Source: Drosophila miranda (lineage: Eukaryota > Arthropoda > Insecta > Diptera > Drosophilidae). From it: a stretch of DNA of 64,000 bases. Below, one piece after another: positions 1 through 9,590 of this stretch. Below the pieces are notes generated by a model, which saw nothing but the letters and a program-made list of their open reading frames with translations, was not told where the DNA came from and did no database searches. The stretch lies in contig NC_046675.1 of assembly GCF_003369915.1 (NCBI RefSeq), positions 26,536,001 through 26,600,000 of the forward strand, given 5' to 3'. Position numbers and translations under genes: made by a program. The first letter of the stretch is position 1. Each line of letters starts with the position of its first letter.

Positions 1-33
1 TAGTATACGGTATACGGCAAACAATAAGTGAAA

Positions 34-2933
34 TTATTCATCAAGAAATTCTGTAATTTTGGCACTTTCGGCAAACACGTCGGGAATTTCGGCCTCATCG
101 GATCGCTCAATAATGCGATATCTCTCCGCTGCGGCCAGGCACTGAATTGCCACCTCTCTGGCCTTGGCTCGCGACTCATCCGGTAACTGGCCGAGGCCGC
201 TCAGCAACTCCATAATGTCCGTCTGGAAGAGCTTCTTGGCAGTCTCCTCGCCGGAATTGATCATATTGAGTATTATGACAATGCCCCGATGCTGAACCGC
301 AGGGCTGGGATTGGCTATCAGTGTGTGGAGTACGTCCAGCCAGCTGGTAACTGCGAATATTTTCTCACAACACTTCTCCGAAACGGAAGTGAGCATGGCC
401 AAGGCCCCGGCACAGGCCATGGCTGTCTCCTCGTCCACATCCTCGCAGAGAAGGGCCAGGAATTTGACGCGATCGTTTTCGCCCTCGAACATCTTGACCA
501 CGTCCCCGGACATCACCAGATTGCAAATGCATTGAGCAGCTGCTCGCGTCAGAAATACATGATCTTCCATCAGGTAGAACTCGATCCTTGACAGTCCCTG
601 CTCCTTGACGATGCGTTGGCGGACGCTTTCGTTCATGTTGGCCAAATTGGTGAGAGCCATCAGCGCCTCAAAGTTTTCCAGTGCCGTGCAGTCCTGATGC
701 AGCAGATTCAACAACGGCCGAATGACATCGAGAGATCTTTGGCCGCTGAACGCTACCTCTGGGTTGATGGTTATACCGATTCTGGCGAGAGCCTGGCAGG
801 CATGCCTCTTGCCCTTCTCTGTGCCCTCGAGGGCCATGCGCAGAAGCGCCTTGACGCCGCCATCCTGGACGACCTTTCCGCGCAGCTCCTGGAGTCCACA
901 AACTGCATTCAGAACCCTGGCCATCAGCTCCTGCGAGTTGTGGCTCTCGGTTTTGGCCAGAGCACAGAGTGCGGTGGTGATGCCCTCGTTGGCCAGGATC
1001 GTGATACGCTTATTTATGAAGTCCACATCGTCCAGCTCGTGCTCCTCGGGTATGTGTTGCTTCGCGAACTTGGCCAGCTCCACCATTTCAGGGACCATTT
1101 CCTGCTTCTCGTACGCATTGCACAGATTGACGAAGGTGGTGACCACTCCGTACAGACAGGACTGGTCTCCACCGCGGGTCAGCTCCATCAGAGCGTGTAT
1201 GGAGGCCTTGTCCTCGATCAGTTTCTCCTTGCATTCGGCATCGAGCGTGAGATAAGCCAGGCCATCGGCAGCCCAGCGTCGAATGTCCTTGTCCTTGCCG
1301 GGCTTGATCAGGAAACGGCGACAGGCTTCGGCCAGCTTGAGGGCTGCCCCATCGCCAAATGGCCGAATAGCCGCATCACCTCCACCGTAGCTGCCAAGCT
1401 TGCACAATCCCACAAGGGCGCGGACTCGGATGGCGTCATTTTTGGAGTGGTAGAGCCGCTTGAGTATGTCCACGCCATTCTCAGAAAGAGCCTTGGCCTT
1501 GTCCTTTTTGGAGGAGGCGGCTATCAGACACTCGCATGCCACACGCTGCTGCAGCTCATCATCTGTGGTGGCCATGGCCAAAATCATCTGCAGAATGCCT
1601 ACGAAAAGATTAGGAATCAGTTAAGTTCAACAAACAATCCCCACCCTGAAGACTCACCCTCTCTGGCGATAATTTGGTTGCCAACATCCAGGGGGCCGCT
1701 CAGCAAAGCAGTTATAGTCACGATGACGCGCACCTTGGACTCCATGTCGGGCGACAGCAGCTTGTCTTTGATGAACTCGTCGATCTGTTCCACGAAGCGT
1801 AACTTGGCCTCGTCATAGTACATGTTCTCATAGACCCTGGCCAGACAGACCGACGCAATTGTAGAGGAGGACGAGGTTATCTCCATGGCACTCTCGTACT
1901 TATAGTCCTCCAACTCGGAGCACACCTCCAGGAGGCGGCACAGGCCGCGAATCTCCACCAGACGCTCGGCCCATTCTAGGGCCGCGTAGTGAATGTTTCT
2001 GGTGAGCAACTCTATGACGGCATCCCGAGCTGCGCCAGAAATTGTGCGATCCGTGATGCTGTATACCAGGCAGGTGAGCAGAGTATCGATCTCTCGATTG
2101 TTTTTCGAGCAGAGCTCCTTGTCCGGCTTGGAGTCCGCCTTGTTCTTCAGCCCGGAAAGGGCGTTGATGATGGTCTGAAGACAGTACTGGGCCGTGGCCA
2201 CGCACTCCTCGTGCTTCTGGTCGAGGACACGCATAAACCAGGGCACACCCAGCTCCGTGAGCACTCCCTTGGTTCGCTCGACGCTGTTCTCGCAGAGGGC
2301 GGCCACCACGTACACCATATTTATGTAGATCTCCTGATCCTTCTCCACTTTGGCCAGAGTGGCTACCTTGGTCACACAGTGCTCTTTGTAGAGCAGCTCA
2401 GCGCCGGTGGACTCCTTGGCGAGAACCACCAGGTTGTTGGCAGCCGAGCGTCGCTTTTCCAGGGGCGAGGTCAGGTCGAAGGTGAGATCCATCATATTCT
2501 TAACCTTGGTCGAGAGTTTGGCATTGCGGGCCACTCGCTCCTGAACAATCACATGCAATCTCTGAAGAATTGGCTGCACCGTTTTGTTGCCCGGATCTGC
2601 CTTGAACAGAGCCGTGGCATCGCGGTACGCCTCCTCGTACTTCTCCAGCGATTCGTAGGCCTGGGCGCGCCTGAACAGAGCCTTTGGGTCGTTGGGAACC
2701 AACTTGAGTGACTCTGTGCAATCCTCGACGGCCTTCTCGAACTTTTCCAGCTTCAGGTAGGCAGCTGCGCGGTTCTTGTAGAACACCGGCAGTTCTTTGT
2801 GGGTGGCACCCAGCTTGATGGCGTTGCTGTAGTGCTTCACTGCCTCGTTCCACTGGGAACCCTTAAAAGCCTCGTTACCCTTGTCTTTGTGGCTGCCGGC
2901 CGAGGCTTCGTCGTTGCTGATGGTGTTTGTCAT
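34..2933 (-). CDS. unc-45: UNC-45 myosin chaperone (TPR-UCS), 2 exons
   Basis: UNC-45 is a cytosolic co-chaperone that binds Hsp90 through its TPRs and folds the myosin motor through its C-terminal UCS domain; it is needed for muscle thick filaments. The coding exons are 2933-1658 and 1598-34. The 59-nt intron has a GTGAGT donor and TAG acceptor, and splicing gives E-G-I-L-Q-M across the junction. The protein is 946 aa, against about 947 in D. melanogaster as I recall it. Three TPRs fill roughly residues 12-130 (SHKDKGNEAF, YKNRAAAYLKL, RRAQAYESLEKYEEA). The central and UCS regions are armadillo-like helices; the UCS holds the conserved RRWAADGLAYLTLDAE stretch. The ATG follows a short 5' region shared with the divergent J-protein gene. 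The stop at 34-36 is close to the window edge, so most of the 3' UTR is missing. The identification is certain. Confidence 0.97.
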
Positions 2934-3380
2934 GGTTACACAATTTTCTGAATAAAAGGAGGATCTGATTGTACAGAAAATTTCTTTCCTATAGAGATGA
3001 TCACTAGTGATTCACAATTTCTCGTACCTTCTGGCCTAAATTTCAATTTCAATAGCCAGAAACTTCTCGATCACTCACACTGCGAGGCACACACACAGAT
3101 ACAGACAGGCTAGAGGGAAAATCAAGCACGCTTTGAAGAAAATTTCAACCAAATGGTGCTTTGCTATGCGGCGTGTCTATATATAAATAAATTCAAAAAA
3201 TCAAAAACCCAAAATAGTTGCAACAGTTTGACATTCGCCGTAAGCCGGCTACACAGCTGTTTGACAGTCAGCTTGGGGCGCAGACAGCCATCGAGATTTC
3301 AAATTCAATCAGCTGATTTGTGTTGCATTATTTCTGTGATATAACAAACGAGAAAAGCATATAAACAAAAGCTTAAAGCC
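2934..3380. promoter_or_regulatory. Bidirectional promoter region, unc-45 / DNAJC30-like
   Basis: This 447-bp gap separates two divergent start codons and must hold both promoters and 5' UTRs. It contains a perfect 12-bp palindrome, ATCACTAGTGAT, at 3000-3011, and several CAGCTG-type E-boxes between 3250 and 3320. No coding signal was seen. The promoter role is inferred from the layout. Confidence 0.55.
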
Positions 3381-4073
3381 ATGTTTCAGCATGGCCCACT
3401 ATTATGGCGACAACTCTCACGCAATCTCCACACATCCTTCAGCTCATTACAACTGAACTACTACGATGCCCTCGGCATTGGAAAGAAGTGCACTCAAAAT
3501 GAAATCAAGGCCGCCTATTACAAGCTATCGATGCTCTATCATCCGGATAGGAATCAGGGGAGCGACAGCGCAGCCAAGAAGTTTCGCGACATCAATCAGG
3601 CCTACGAGGTCCTGGGTAACTACCGTTTGCGTCGACTTTACGATAAGGGCATTGTTCATACAGCCGGAGCACAATATGCCCAGGATATACACGATGCGCC
3701 CGAGCCCGTGGAGGATGACCCTGAGACAAAATTCTACAAGTCCCGCTTTCAGAAGTCCAAAGTAGCCGACTCCGAGGGCCGGACGCCCATCTACGATTTC
3801 GACGAATGGTCAAGAAATCACTACGGAAAGTCGTTCGATCGCCGCCAGGCAGCACAGGCTAAGTACAATCGCTTAAAGACCCAAAAGGAGACTAGCAAAG
3901 CCTCCACCCAGACGGATGTTGTAATGCTGGCCTTCATTTTTGCCGGCGTCGCCGTTTACCTTATGTTTCTCTCTGAGAGTTCCTACGATACTCCAAAGCA
4001 AAAAGCCCAAGAGCGGCACCGGCAGGAATTGGAGGGGCTACCAACCACCTCTACCGCGGGGGAGAAACCATAG
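3381..4073 (+). CDS. DNAJC30-like mitochondrial J-domain protein
   Basis: A single-exon gene of 230 aa. The J-domain occupies about residues 27-93: it opens with NYYDALGIGKKCTQNEIKAA, carries the catalytic loop YHPDRN and ends QAYEVLGNYRLRRLYDKG. The first 25 residues are rich in R, S, H and L with no acidic residues, as in a mitochondrial presequence. A single hydrophobic segment lies near residues 178-197 (VVMLAFIFAGVAVYLMFL). One J-domain, one C-terminal membrane span and this length match the DNAJC30 family, which sits in the inner mitochondrial membrane and works with ATP synthase and complex I turnover in vertebrates. I believe the fly ortholog is CG11035, but that assignment is from memory. 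The gene converges on Bud23, with 98 bp between the stop codons. Confidence 0.9.
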   Translation: MFQHGPLLWRQLSRNLHTSFSSLQLNYYDALGIGKKCTQNEIKAAYYKLSMLYHPDRNQGSDSAAKKFRDINQAYEVLGNYRLRRLYDKGIVHTAGAQYAQDIHDAPEPVEDDPETKFYKSRFQKSKVADSEGRTPIYDFDEWSRNHYGKSFDRRQAAQAKYNRLKTQKETSKASTQTDVVMLAFIFAGVAVYLMFLSESSYDTPKQKAQERHRQELEGLPTTSTAGEKP

Positions 4074-4121
4074 TAATACTCTCTAGTCCACAGTGTACAT
4101 ACCGCTAAGCTTAAATGTTGA

Positions 4122-4127
4122 AATAAA
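4122..4127 (+). promoter_or_regulatory. Poly(A) signal of the DNAJC30-like gene
   Basis: A canonical AATAAA lies 49 nt after the stop codon of the J-protein gene. It is inside the 98-bp gap before the convergent Bud23 stop at 4172, so the mature 3' ends of the two genes probably overlap. Confidence 0.6.
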
Positions 4128-4171
4128 TATGCAAATTGTATATAAGACTCGCATGAGCTGGTTCTCTTTAA

Positions 4172-5175
4172 TCAAAATCGTCCAGTGCGTTTGCGTGCCG
4201 TGTATTTTGTGTCCGGACGGGTCTCCAAGCCCTGGCGACGTCTCCGCTCCTTCTTGGCCAATATCCAGTCTCGTGATTTCTTCGGAGCCTTGCCGCGCGC
4301 CTCGCGACAGGCATCGCGCTTCTTTATGTAGTTTACACGACGCTCCTCCTCCGGTGAGGCACCTGCAACAGGCGAAGCTCAAAGCGTGTTTCTTTTTTGT
4401 TGCATGCCAGATACTTACCCAACGCCTTCGGCAGCTCCGCCGCTCCACCCGTCATCAGTACCAAGTAGTATTTCTTAGCCTTGGCAGAATTTGGATAGTC
4501 CACAACCAATCCGCCATAGAAGCCGGCCTTCATGGCCTGTGATGTGACCATTTCAATCTGATCGGAATTCTCCGGATAAAACTGAAAAACGGCTCGGGCC
4601 GTACGCGTGAGGCAGGAGAAGAGTGTTCTAAAGAACTTGTGCAAACGTTTGTGTGGATTGTGGTAGGATTTGTCGGCATTGCACAGCCACTGGAGAGCCG
4701 AAATTGAGATGGCGCCATCGAAAGTACCCGGCTTAAAGGGCATTCCCTCGCCCATGTCACCCAATATAACATCACCGGCCACCTCCCTCTCGACGGCAAT
4801 GTCTAGCATTGACTTGGATATGTCTATACCGATCCACATGTGATCGCTGTCCTCCAGGACGCTGCCCGACAGACCAGAGCCACAGCCAATGTCCAGAATC
4901 AAGCGGGATTCATCGTCGTCGGGAAAAGCCAGCAGTTCCAGTGCACGCTCGGCCATTTCAACTTGAATTTCAATGATGCGAGTGCTGCAGTAATCCGAAA
5001 TGAATTAATATTATTCTTTCTGCAATCAACGCAAGCCACTTACTTTGTTGAATACTTCTTTGCCTCATTGTCGTTGTAGAACTTTAAGAGGGAGAAAAAC
5101 GTTAGCGGCTGATTTGATTGCCTTTTAGTTGCTCACAATTTCTGGCGGTGCTGAGTGCTCAGGTCTTCTGGCCAT
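4172..5175 (-). CDS. Bud23: 18S rRNA (guanine-N7) methyltransferase Bud23, 4 exons
   Basis: Bud23 (WBSCR22) with Trm112 methylates a guanine of 18S rRNA at N7 and helps export and mature the 40S subunit. The exons are 5175-5137, 5081-5044, 4984-4419 and 4362-4172, all with GT-AG introns (55, 59 and 56 nt), giving 277 aa; human is about 281. The N-terminus [13 protein letters not shown] spliced to [10 protein letters not shown] is typical of the family. SAM motif I is [12 protein letters not shown]. The basic C-terminal tail has the family pattern ([12 protein letters not shown], then RKRTGRF at the stop). The first exon codes for only 13 residues and would be missed by ORF calling. It starts about 185 bp from the probable transcription start of the divergent secreted-protein gene. 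Very secure. Confidence 0.95.
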
Positions 5176-6584
5176 TATGGATTCCGTTCAATGTTATTTT
5201 CTTATATAAAAACAATATCAGACCAAACAAAATTAATACACGTGCTATAAATCGACTAAACTAAACAGCTGGTCGTTGACAATCACAGGGATGCGCCGAC
5301 ATGTGTGCACTTATCGCTATCGGTTTAACTATCAATTGTACACACAAACGCACATATCAGTATCAGTGCGTAGTGAAGTGAGTTTTCATAGAAAATTGTG
5401 GAAAATTCAATTTCTCATTTAAGTTGTGTGCGTAAATATGTGATAAGCGGAAAACGAGTGACACGTGCAGGCACCTCAAGTGAAACGGTGAGTTGTGCAG
5501 TCCAAATTTTACAAATTTCCTGCGATGACAGCACTTGTGTGAAGCTGTGGGTGTGTGGGAGTTGTCGTCTGCAACAGATAGCGGCACCAATATAAATATA
5601 TTATTATCTGTGTGTGTAATTTCTGACGCTTTAACCAATACTTATGACTAGCGCTAATGCTAATTAGCTGCAGGTGGAAATGAAAAAATTCTGGAAAAGC
5701 CATGGTTTGTAGTTGGTGTGTATTCCTAGTACATGTTGTGTGTGTGTGTGTGCGTGTGTGGGTAAATAGTTTCAAGCTGCGCTGTCCGTTAGGCGGTGCT
5801 CAAGAAGACTAGTGACACAATTTGCAATCGAAACCCGTTATAGTGACCCGGTTTACCTTGTTCCGTTTTGTTGCTGCCTCAAAAAAAGCGAAAACTTTTC
5901 TATGCTCATGGGAACAACAATCTTCAGATATAAACAACAACAACAGGTTAATGTTTAGCTTCTCTGGCAGGTAGAATATACTCACTCTGTTTCGCTCTCC
6001 TCTCTCTCTATTTTGGTTCTCTCTGATTTGGCAAGAAGCTTTCTTGCAAGGATGCTTTTTTTGACACTCGATCAATCACTCTCAAACTTTCGCAGTGCAA
6101 AAAAAACTGCATTCAAGACTCGAAACCTGCATTTCTTTCGATTTAATTTATTTTATACCTTTTTCAAACAAATAAAACAAAAAACCAATTTCAGGTTTAT
6201 TTTCGGGTCGCTTGTGTGTGTGTGTGTGTTTTTTTTTTTTTGCATATTTATGAGGCAGGCACCTTTCTTGGAAAACAGGTTCTTATATTTTTTGGCAACG
6301 GAACATCTTTCACTCTTTTCCAAGAACAACTCTCCAAGACGCGACGGTTACAAAATTTACGCAACAAGCGGCAAACGCGGTCGCTGGCCTCTGGGCCCAA
6401 CAAGTTTGCCAAAAAAGAAACCCCGAGAGCATCCATTTTGGAAACCAGATACAGATACCGAGATCCAGGGGGAACTACTCATCGATGCTCGCTGGCTGCT
6501 GGGAAGCAGTTTTAGTTGTTCGCCCAAAGCTCCCCCGATCAAAACGTTCCCGGTTAAACGTTCGAAGATACTTACTCCAGTAAA
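5176..6584. other. 5' region and probable 5' UTR intron of the secreted-protein gene
   Basis: There is no protein gene here. A plausible untranslated first exon runs from about 5360 (initiator-like TCAGT) to 5487, where ACG|GTGAGT is a strong donor. The matching acceptor is CTTACTCCAG at 6571-6580, four bases before the ATG at 6585. The intervening 1.09 kb has (TG)n near 5740 and 6215, a T run at 6229-6241 and otherwise nothing recognisable. The open frames near 6013-6600 look like chance: they carry no domain and overlap this intron. The exon model is inferred from splice signals. Confidence 0.45.
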
Positions 6585-7559
6585 ATGCGTAGTTGTTTAA
6601 GACCGAAGGTTTTGCTGGCGCTACTGCTGGGATTGCTCTTGAGCCCGGCGGAGCCTGCCAATCTGTTGACCAGCTACCTGCCCGCATCCATGCAGGCGCT
6701 GGCCTACTACATCGACCTGCTGCAGTACGAGCCGCTTTCCAGCACCACCATTGAGCCGCCATTCAACGCAAATGGCTCTGACATGGACTCGAATGGCGGT
6801 GGTTCGACGACACCATTGCCTCCCGCGCCCGCGCTTACGCCCATCAAGCCCAAAACCACAACCAGACGTCCAGCAGGCTCGGGTTCGGGCTCTGGCTGGT
6901 GGCAACCGCCCAGTTGGTGGGAGACACCGCAACGAACTTCGACCACGGAGCGCCCCACCTCGGCCCCCACGCCTCCCCACAGGCCGGCTCTGTTTGCACC
7001 CGCCCCAGAGCCGGCGCTCGAGGGTCATGCCCTTTTCAATGAAATCGGAGACGATGCGGACTTTGACAAGCTGCCCCTTTCGCTGATACGCGACATCCAG
7101 AGCGAGATACGGCACGATGACTTCACAAACGATGTCGAATCGCTGGACAATTTTCTGCGCCTGTACGACGACAACTACGGGCGGGCGGCCTTTGACTTTG
7201 AGTCCGCCATGGACCGCTGGAGCACCGCTTCGACGGCGGGCAAAAAGCGAGTGCCGCCCACCAAGCCCTACGTGGACTTTTTGCTGGTCTACGACCTGCT
7301 CAAGCGAGACGCGAAGGCAGCCAATCTCAACAAGTACGAGGGCTACTCCGAGGACCTCCTCGAGCAGCTTTCCGAGCTGTCCACTGCCTCGGCGGCCAGG
7401 CAACTGCACACCATGTTCCAGAGAATGCTGGATCGCGGGGACATCCAGCGCAGTGATGTGGTGGCTCGTGTCCAGGGCATTGTCAAAGATCTGGGCAACC
7501 CCAATAGTGCCACTTCCAAGGCGTTGTCCTTTATACCCAGCATGCAGTTCTTACCCTAA
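6585..7559 (+). CDS. Secreted protein of unknown function, S/T/P-rich linker
   Basis: I do not recognise this 324-aa protein. It starts with a clear signal peptide (about residues 1-25, hydrophobic core VLLALLLGLLLS, cleavage near AEPA). A short helical segment follows, then a low-complexity stretch rich in Ser, Thr, Pro and Gly (about residues 48-140; TTTRRPAG, GSGSGSGWWQPPSWW, TTERPTSAPTPP). The C-terminal half (about 148-324) is acidic and predicted helical, with conserved-looking blocks such as SLIRDIQSEIRHDD and YVDFLLVYDLLKRDAK. The only cysteine lies in the signal peptide, so the mature protein has no disulfides. The composition suggests an extracellular or lumenal insect-specific protein. 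The frame is intact and GC-biased, which supports a real gene. AATAAA at 7581 follows 22 nt after the stop. Confidence 0.85.
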   Translation: MRSCLRPKVLLALLLGLLLSPAEPANLLTSYLPASMQALAYYIDLLQYEPLSSTTIEPPFNANGSDMDSNGGGSTTPLPPAPALTPIKPKTTTRRPAGSGSGSGWWQPPSWWETPQRTSTTERPTSAPTPPHRPALFAPAPEPALEGHALFNEIGDDADFDKLPLSLIRDIQSEIRHDDFTNDVESLDNFLRLYDDNYGRAAFDFESAMDRWSTASTAGKKRVPPTKPYVDFLLVYDLLKRDAKAANLNKYEGYSEDLLEQLSELSTASAARQLHTMFQRMLDRGDIQRSDVVARVQGIVKDLGNPNSATSKALSFIPSMQFLP

Positions 7560-7580
7560 ACCTAAGCCTAACTAAGCCAT

Positions 7581-7586
7581 AATAAA
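7581..7586 (+). promoter_or_regulatory. Poly(A) signal of the secreted-protein gene
   Basis: AATAAA 22 nt downstream of the stop codon, in an otherwise AT-rich 3' flank. It is the only canonical signal close to this gene end. Confidence 0.6.
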
Positions 7587-9590
7587 GTCGAGGAACCTAT
7601 TAGCCTCTCCTATACGTATACCTATCCCTACTCCACACCCTTGCCCAATCTCCCTTTAATTGGTAGAAAGTGGCATTCCAATCGGGATTGTCCAGGCGGC
7701 ATCTTCGTACATAACATATTGAACCCAGGTTGATGGGTTAGGTGCTAAGTACTTCGTAAAGTATTTGCACAAGTTACTCCATACAAAAATGCATGCTTCA
7801 GGCTTTACTGTGCAATCAAAAATCACCAATTATACTAAACAAGTTGTATAATTTCCTCTGTGGGAACTGCAGGTCTCGGTTTAGTAGAAGCTTTTATACC
7901 CTGCACTTTTATACCCTTTTTTCACTTGGGTATTTCTATTGTGATCGTACAGATATATGGGAGGAAAAAGTCGATGGTTTTCGTGGGTTGAGAAAGAAGC
8001 ACACGTAGCGTTCTTCGATTGAAGAATGTCAGACAAGATAAAGTGAAAGTGAGAAAAGTTAGTACATATATGCTTTACTCTGTATCTGTCGATCTGCTGG
8101 CAGCGCAGCAGCAATGAAACGATAAAGTCATACGCTGAAATTACAAGGTGCGACAGTGATCTTCAGGTACAGCAAGCCATTGTATCGACACGAATACAAA
8201 ATTCTATGAAAGTGAAAATTTAGAAAAATACAAGTCACAAAATCGCAGGTTTTTGAATTTTTGAAAAAGATGTTGGGTGTACAATTCAGGCCTACAATCT
8301 AATATTTGCCTAGTGAGAGTACATTAGAAATGCGTGAAACTCACGAGGTAAATTTGAAAAATATATTCAAATATAATTCTGTACAGACCGCAGAGTTAAT
8401 GATATCGGGCGAAAAGGCCTTTGATAAATGGATTCGGAGTTCTTGGCGTTCCAGTGTATCCGACGAGCTCGCACGACAGTGCTCTTGACGTGGCACAGAG
8501 GCGAAAAAGTGTATTAGGGGCTTGCGGGTTACTCTAGCCATCCATAGTATTATTTTTAAATTAATATGTACATATATTGTAATATAATAAACATGATTAT
8601 TTGTTTACAGCGGGATTTAAGGAAAGATTTTCTTTAGAAGACGCTGATTACGCTCAAAAATTCTTTCTGTACGCCCAGGACAGAGTGTCGAAAGGGCAAA
8701 AACAAATTAAATTGAATTCACTAATCTAATTCATTTATTCATTGTACTTTAAAAATTAAAATTTCGGCTCGCAAAAGGATCGCAAACTATATTGCAAAAG
8801 TCTCGCAAAAGATATCATAAAAGGCTCGCAAAAGATCCGTTTTTGAGCTATCGAAAATGAAACTTTCACTGCCACAAACTGAGCGACTAGTGTTATTTTT
8901 TTATCGTTTTCAGATCTTAATTCGATAGTTTTACACGGCTGAGTTTCGCGTAACTCTCGTTTGCGATATCGTTAACGAAGTTTTTGTCCACTGGGGAATT
9001 GTAGTGGAACCGGACCACATTAGGTCTTTCGTTTGATAATCGTTATCGTCATTAACGATTAATCGTTATTTTCATTTTGTTGCTGTCTCTGCCGCTGCAC
9101 TCTCCATCAGCTGCTCGGCGGGCTGCTGCTCTCTTTCTCCCTTCCATTTGGCTGTCACGCTCTTAATGGGTGGTGGGTTGGTTTTTTGCAAGCGCTGCTT
9201 TGGCCGCGCTCTCCCAATTTCATTTCATTTGCCGTTTGGCTGCGCGTAGCACCGCAGTACCGCCACGCTCCCGAATTATCTCATTTATTCTGTTTGCCGT
9301 TTTCCGTTTGCTGTTTTTATTCCATTAAACGTCAAGTGATTCAAAAATCCCATTCGGGGAAAGGAAGTGAAAAAATACACAGCCTTTATGGCTAGCCATT
9401 CGATTTGAAGGTTGAAGATTGCGTTTGTTCAGTGTGCGATGGGACAAAGTTATTGATTTGTGAGAAAGTTGCAACCTGCAAGCGAACAGGCGAGACAGGA
9501 CAAGGCAGCAACAACATATTGGCCCAGCCAAAGAAAGTTTTCTTTTCTTTCGTTCGTTCGGCGGCTGTAATGCTTTGAGGAATTGCCGGA
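7587..9590. other. Intergenic region and Heatr5 5' region
   Basis: Two kilobases without a supportable gene. 7600-8760 is AT-rich; the frame at 8306-8488 has no domain and low-complexity flanks. Around 8765-8840 a decamer like CTCGCAAAAG recurs about four times. 8990-9100 holds a cluster of TATCGTTA/TAACGAT-type inverted repeats. 9100-9590 is pyrimidine-rich and probably contains the Heatr5 promoter and 5' UTR, since coding starts at 9591. Confidence 0.5.
9053..9068. promoter_or_regulatory. 16-bp perfect palindrome upstream of Heatr5
   Basis: TAACGATTAATCGTTA is an exact inverted repeat with no spacer. The neighbouring GATAATCGTTATC (starting near 9035) is a one-mismatch palindrome built from the same half-sites. 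Such clustering about 530 bp upstream of the start codon suggests a dimeric binding site, but I cannot name the factor. Confidence 0.4.

Noticed and set aside
616..1818. 400-codon plus-strand open frame opposite unc-45
   Set aside because: Antisense shadow of the unc-45 coding exons; it has no domain and depends on codon bias of the true strand.
8306..8488. 60-codon frame that looked mildly coding (GEKAFDKWIRSSWR)
   Set aside because: No start context, no homology that I can recall, AT-rich surroundings; too weak to list as a gene.
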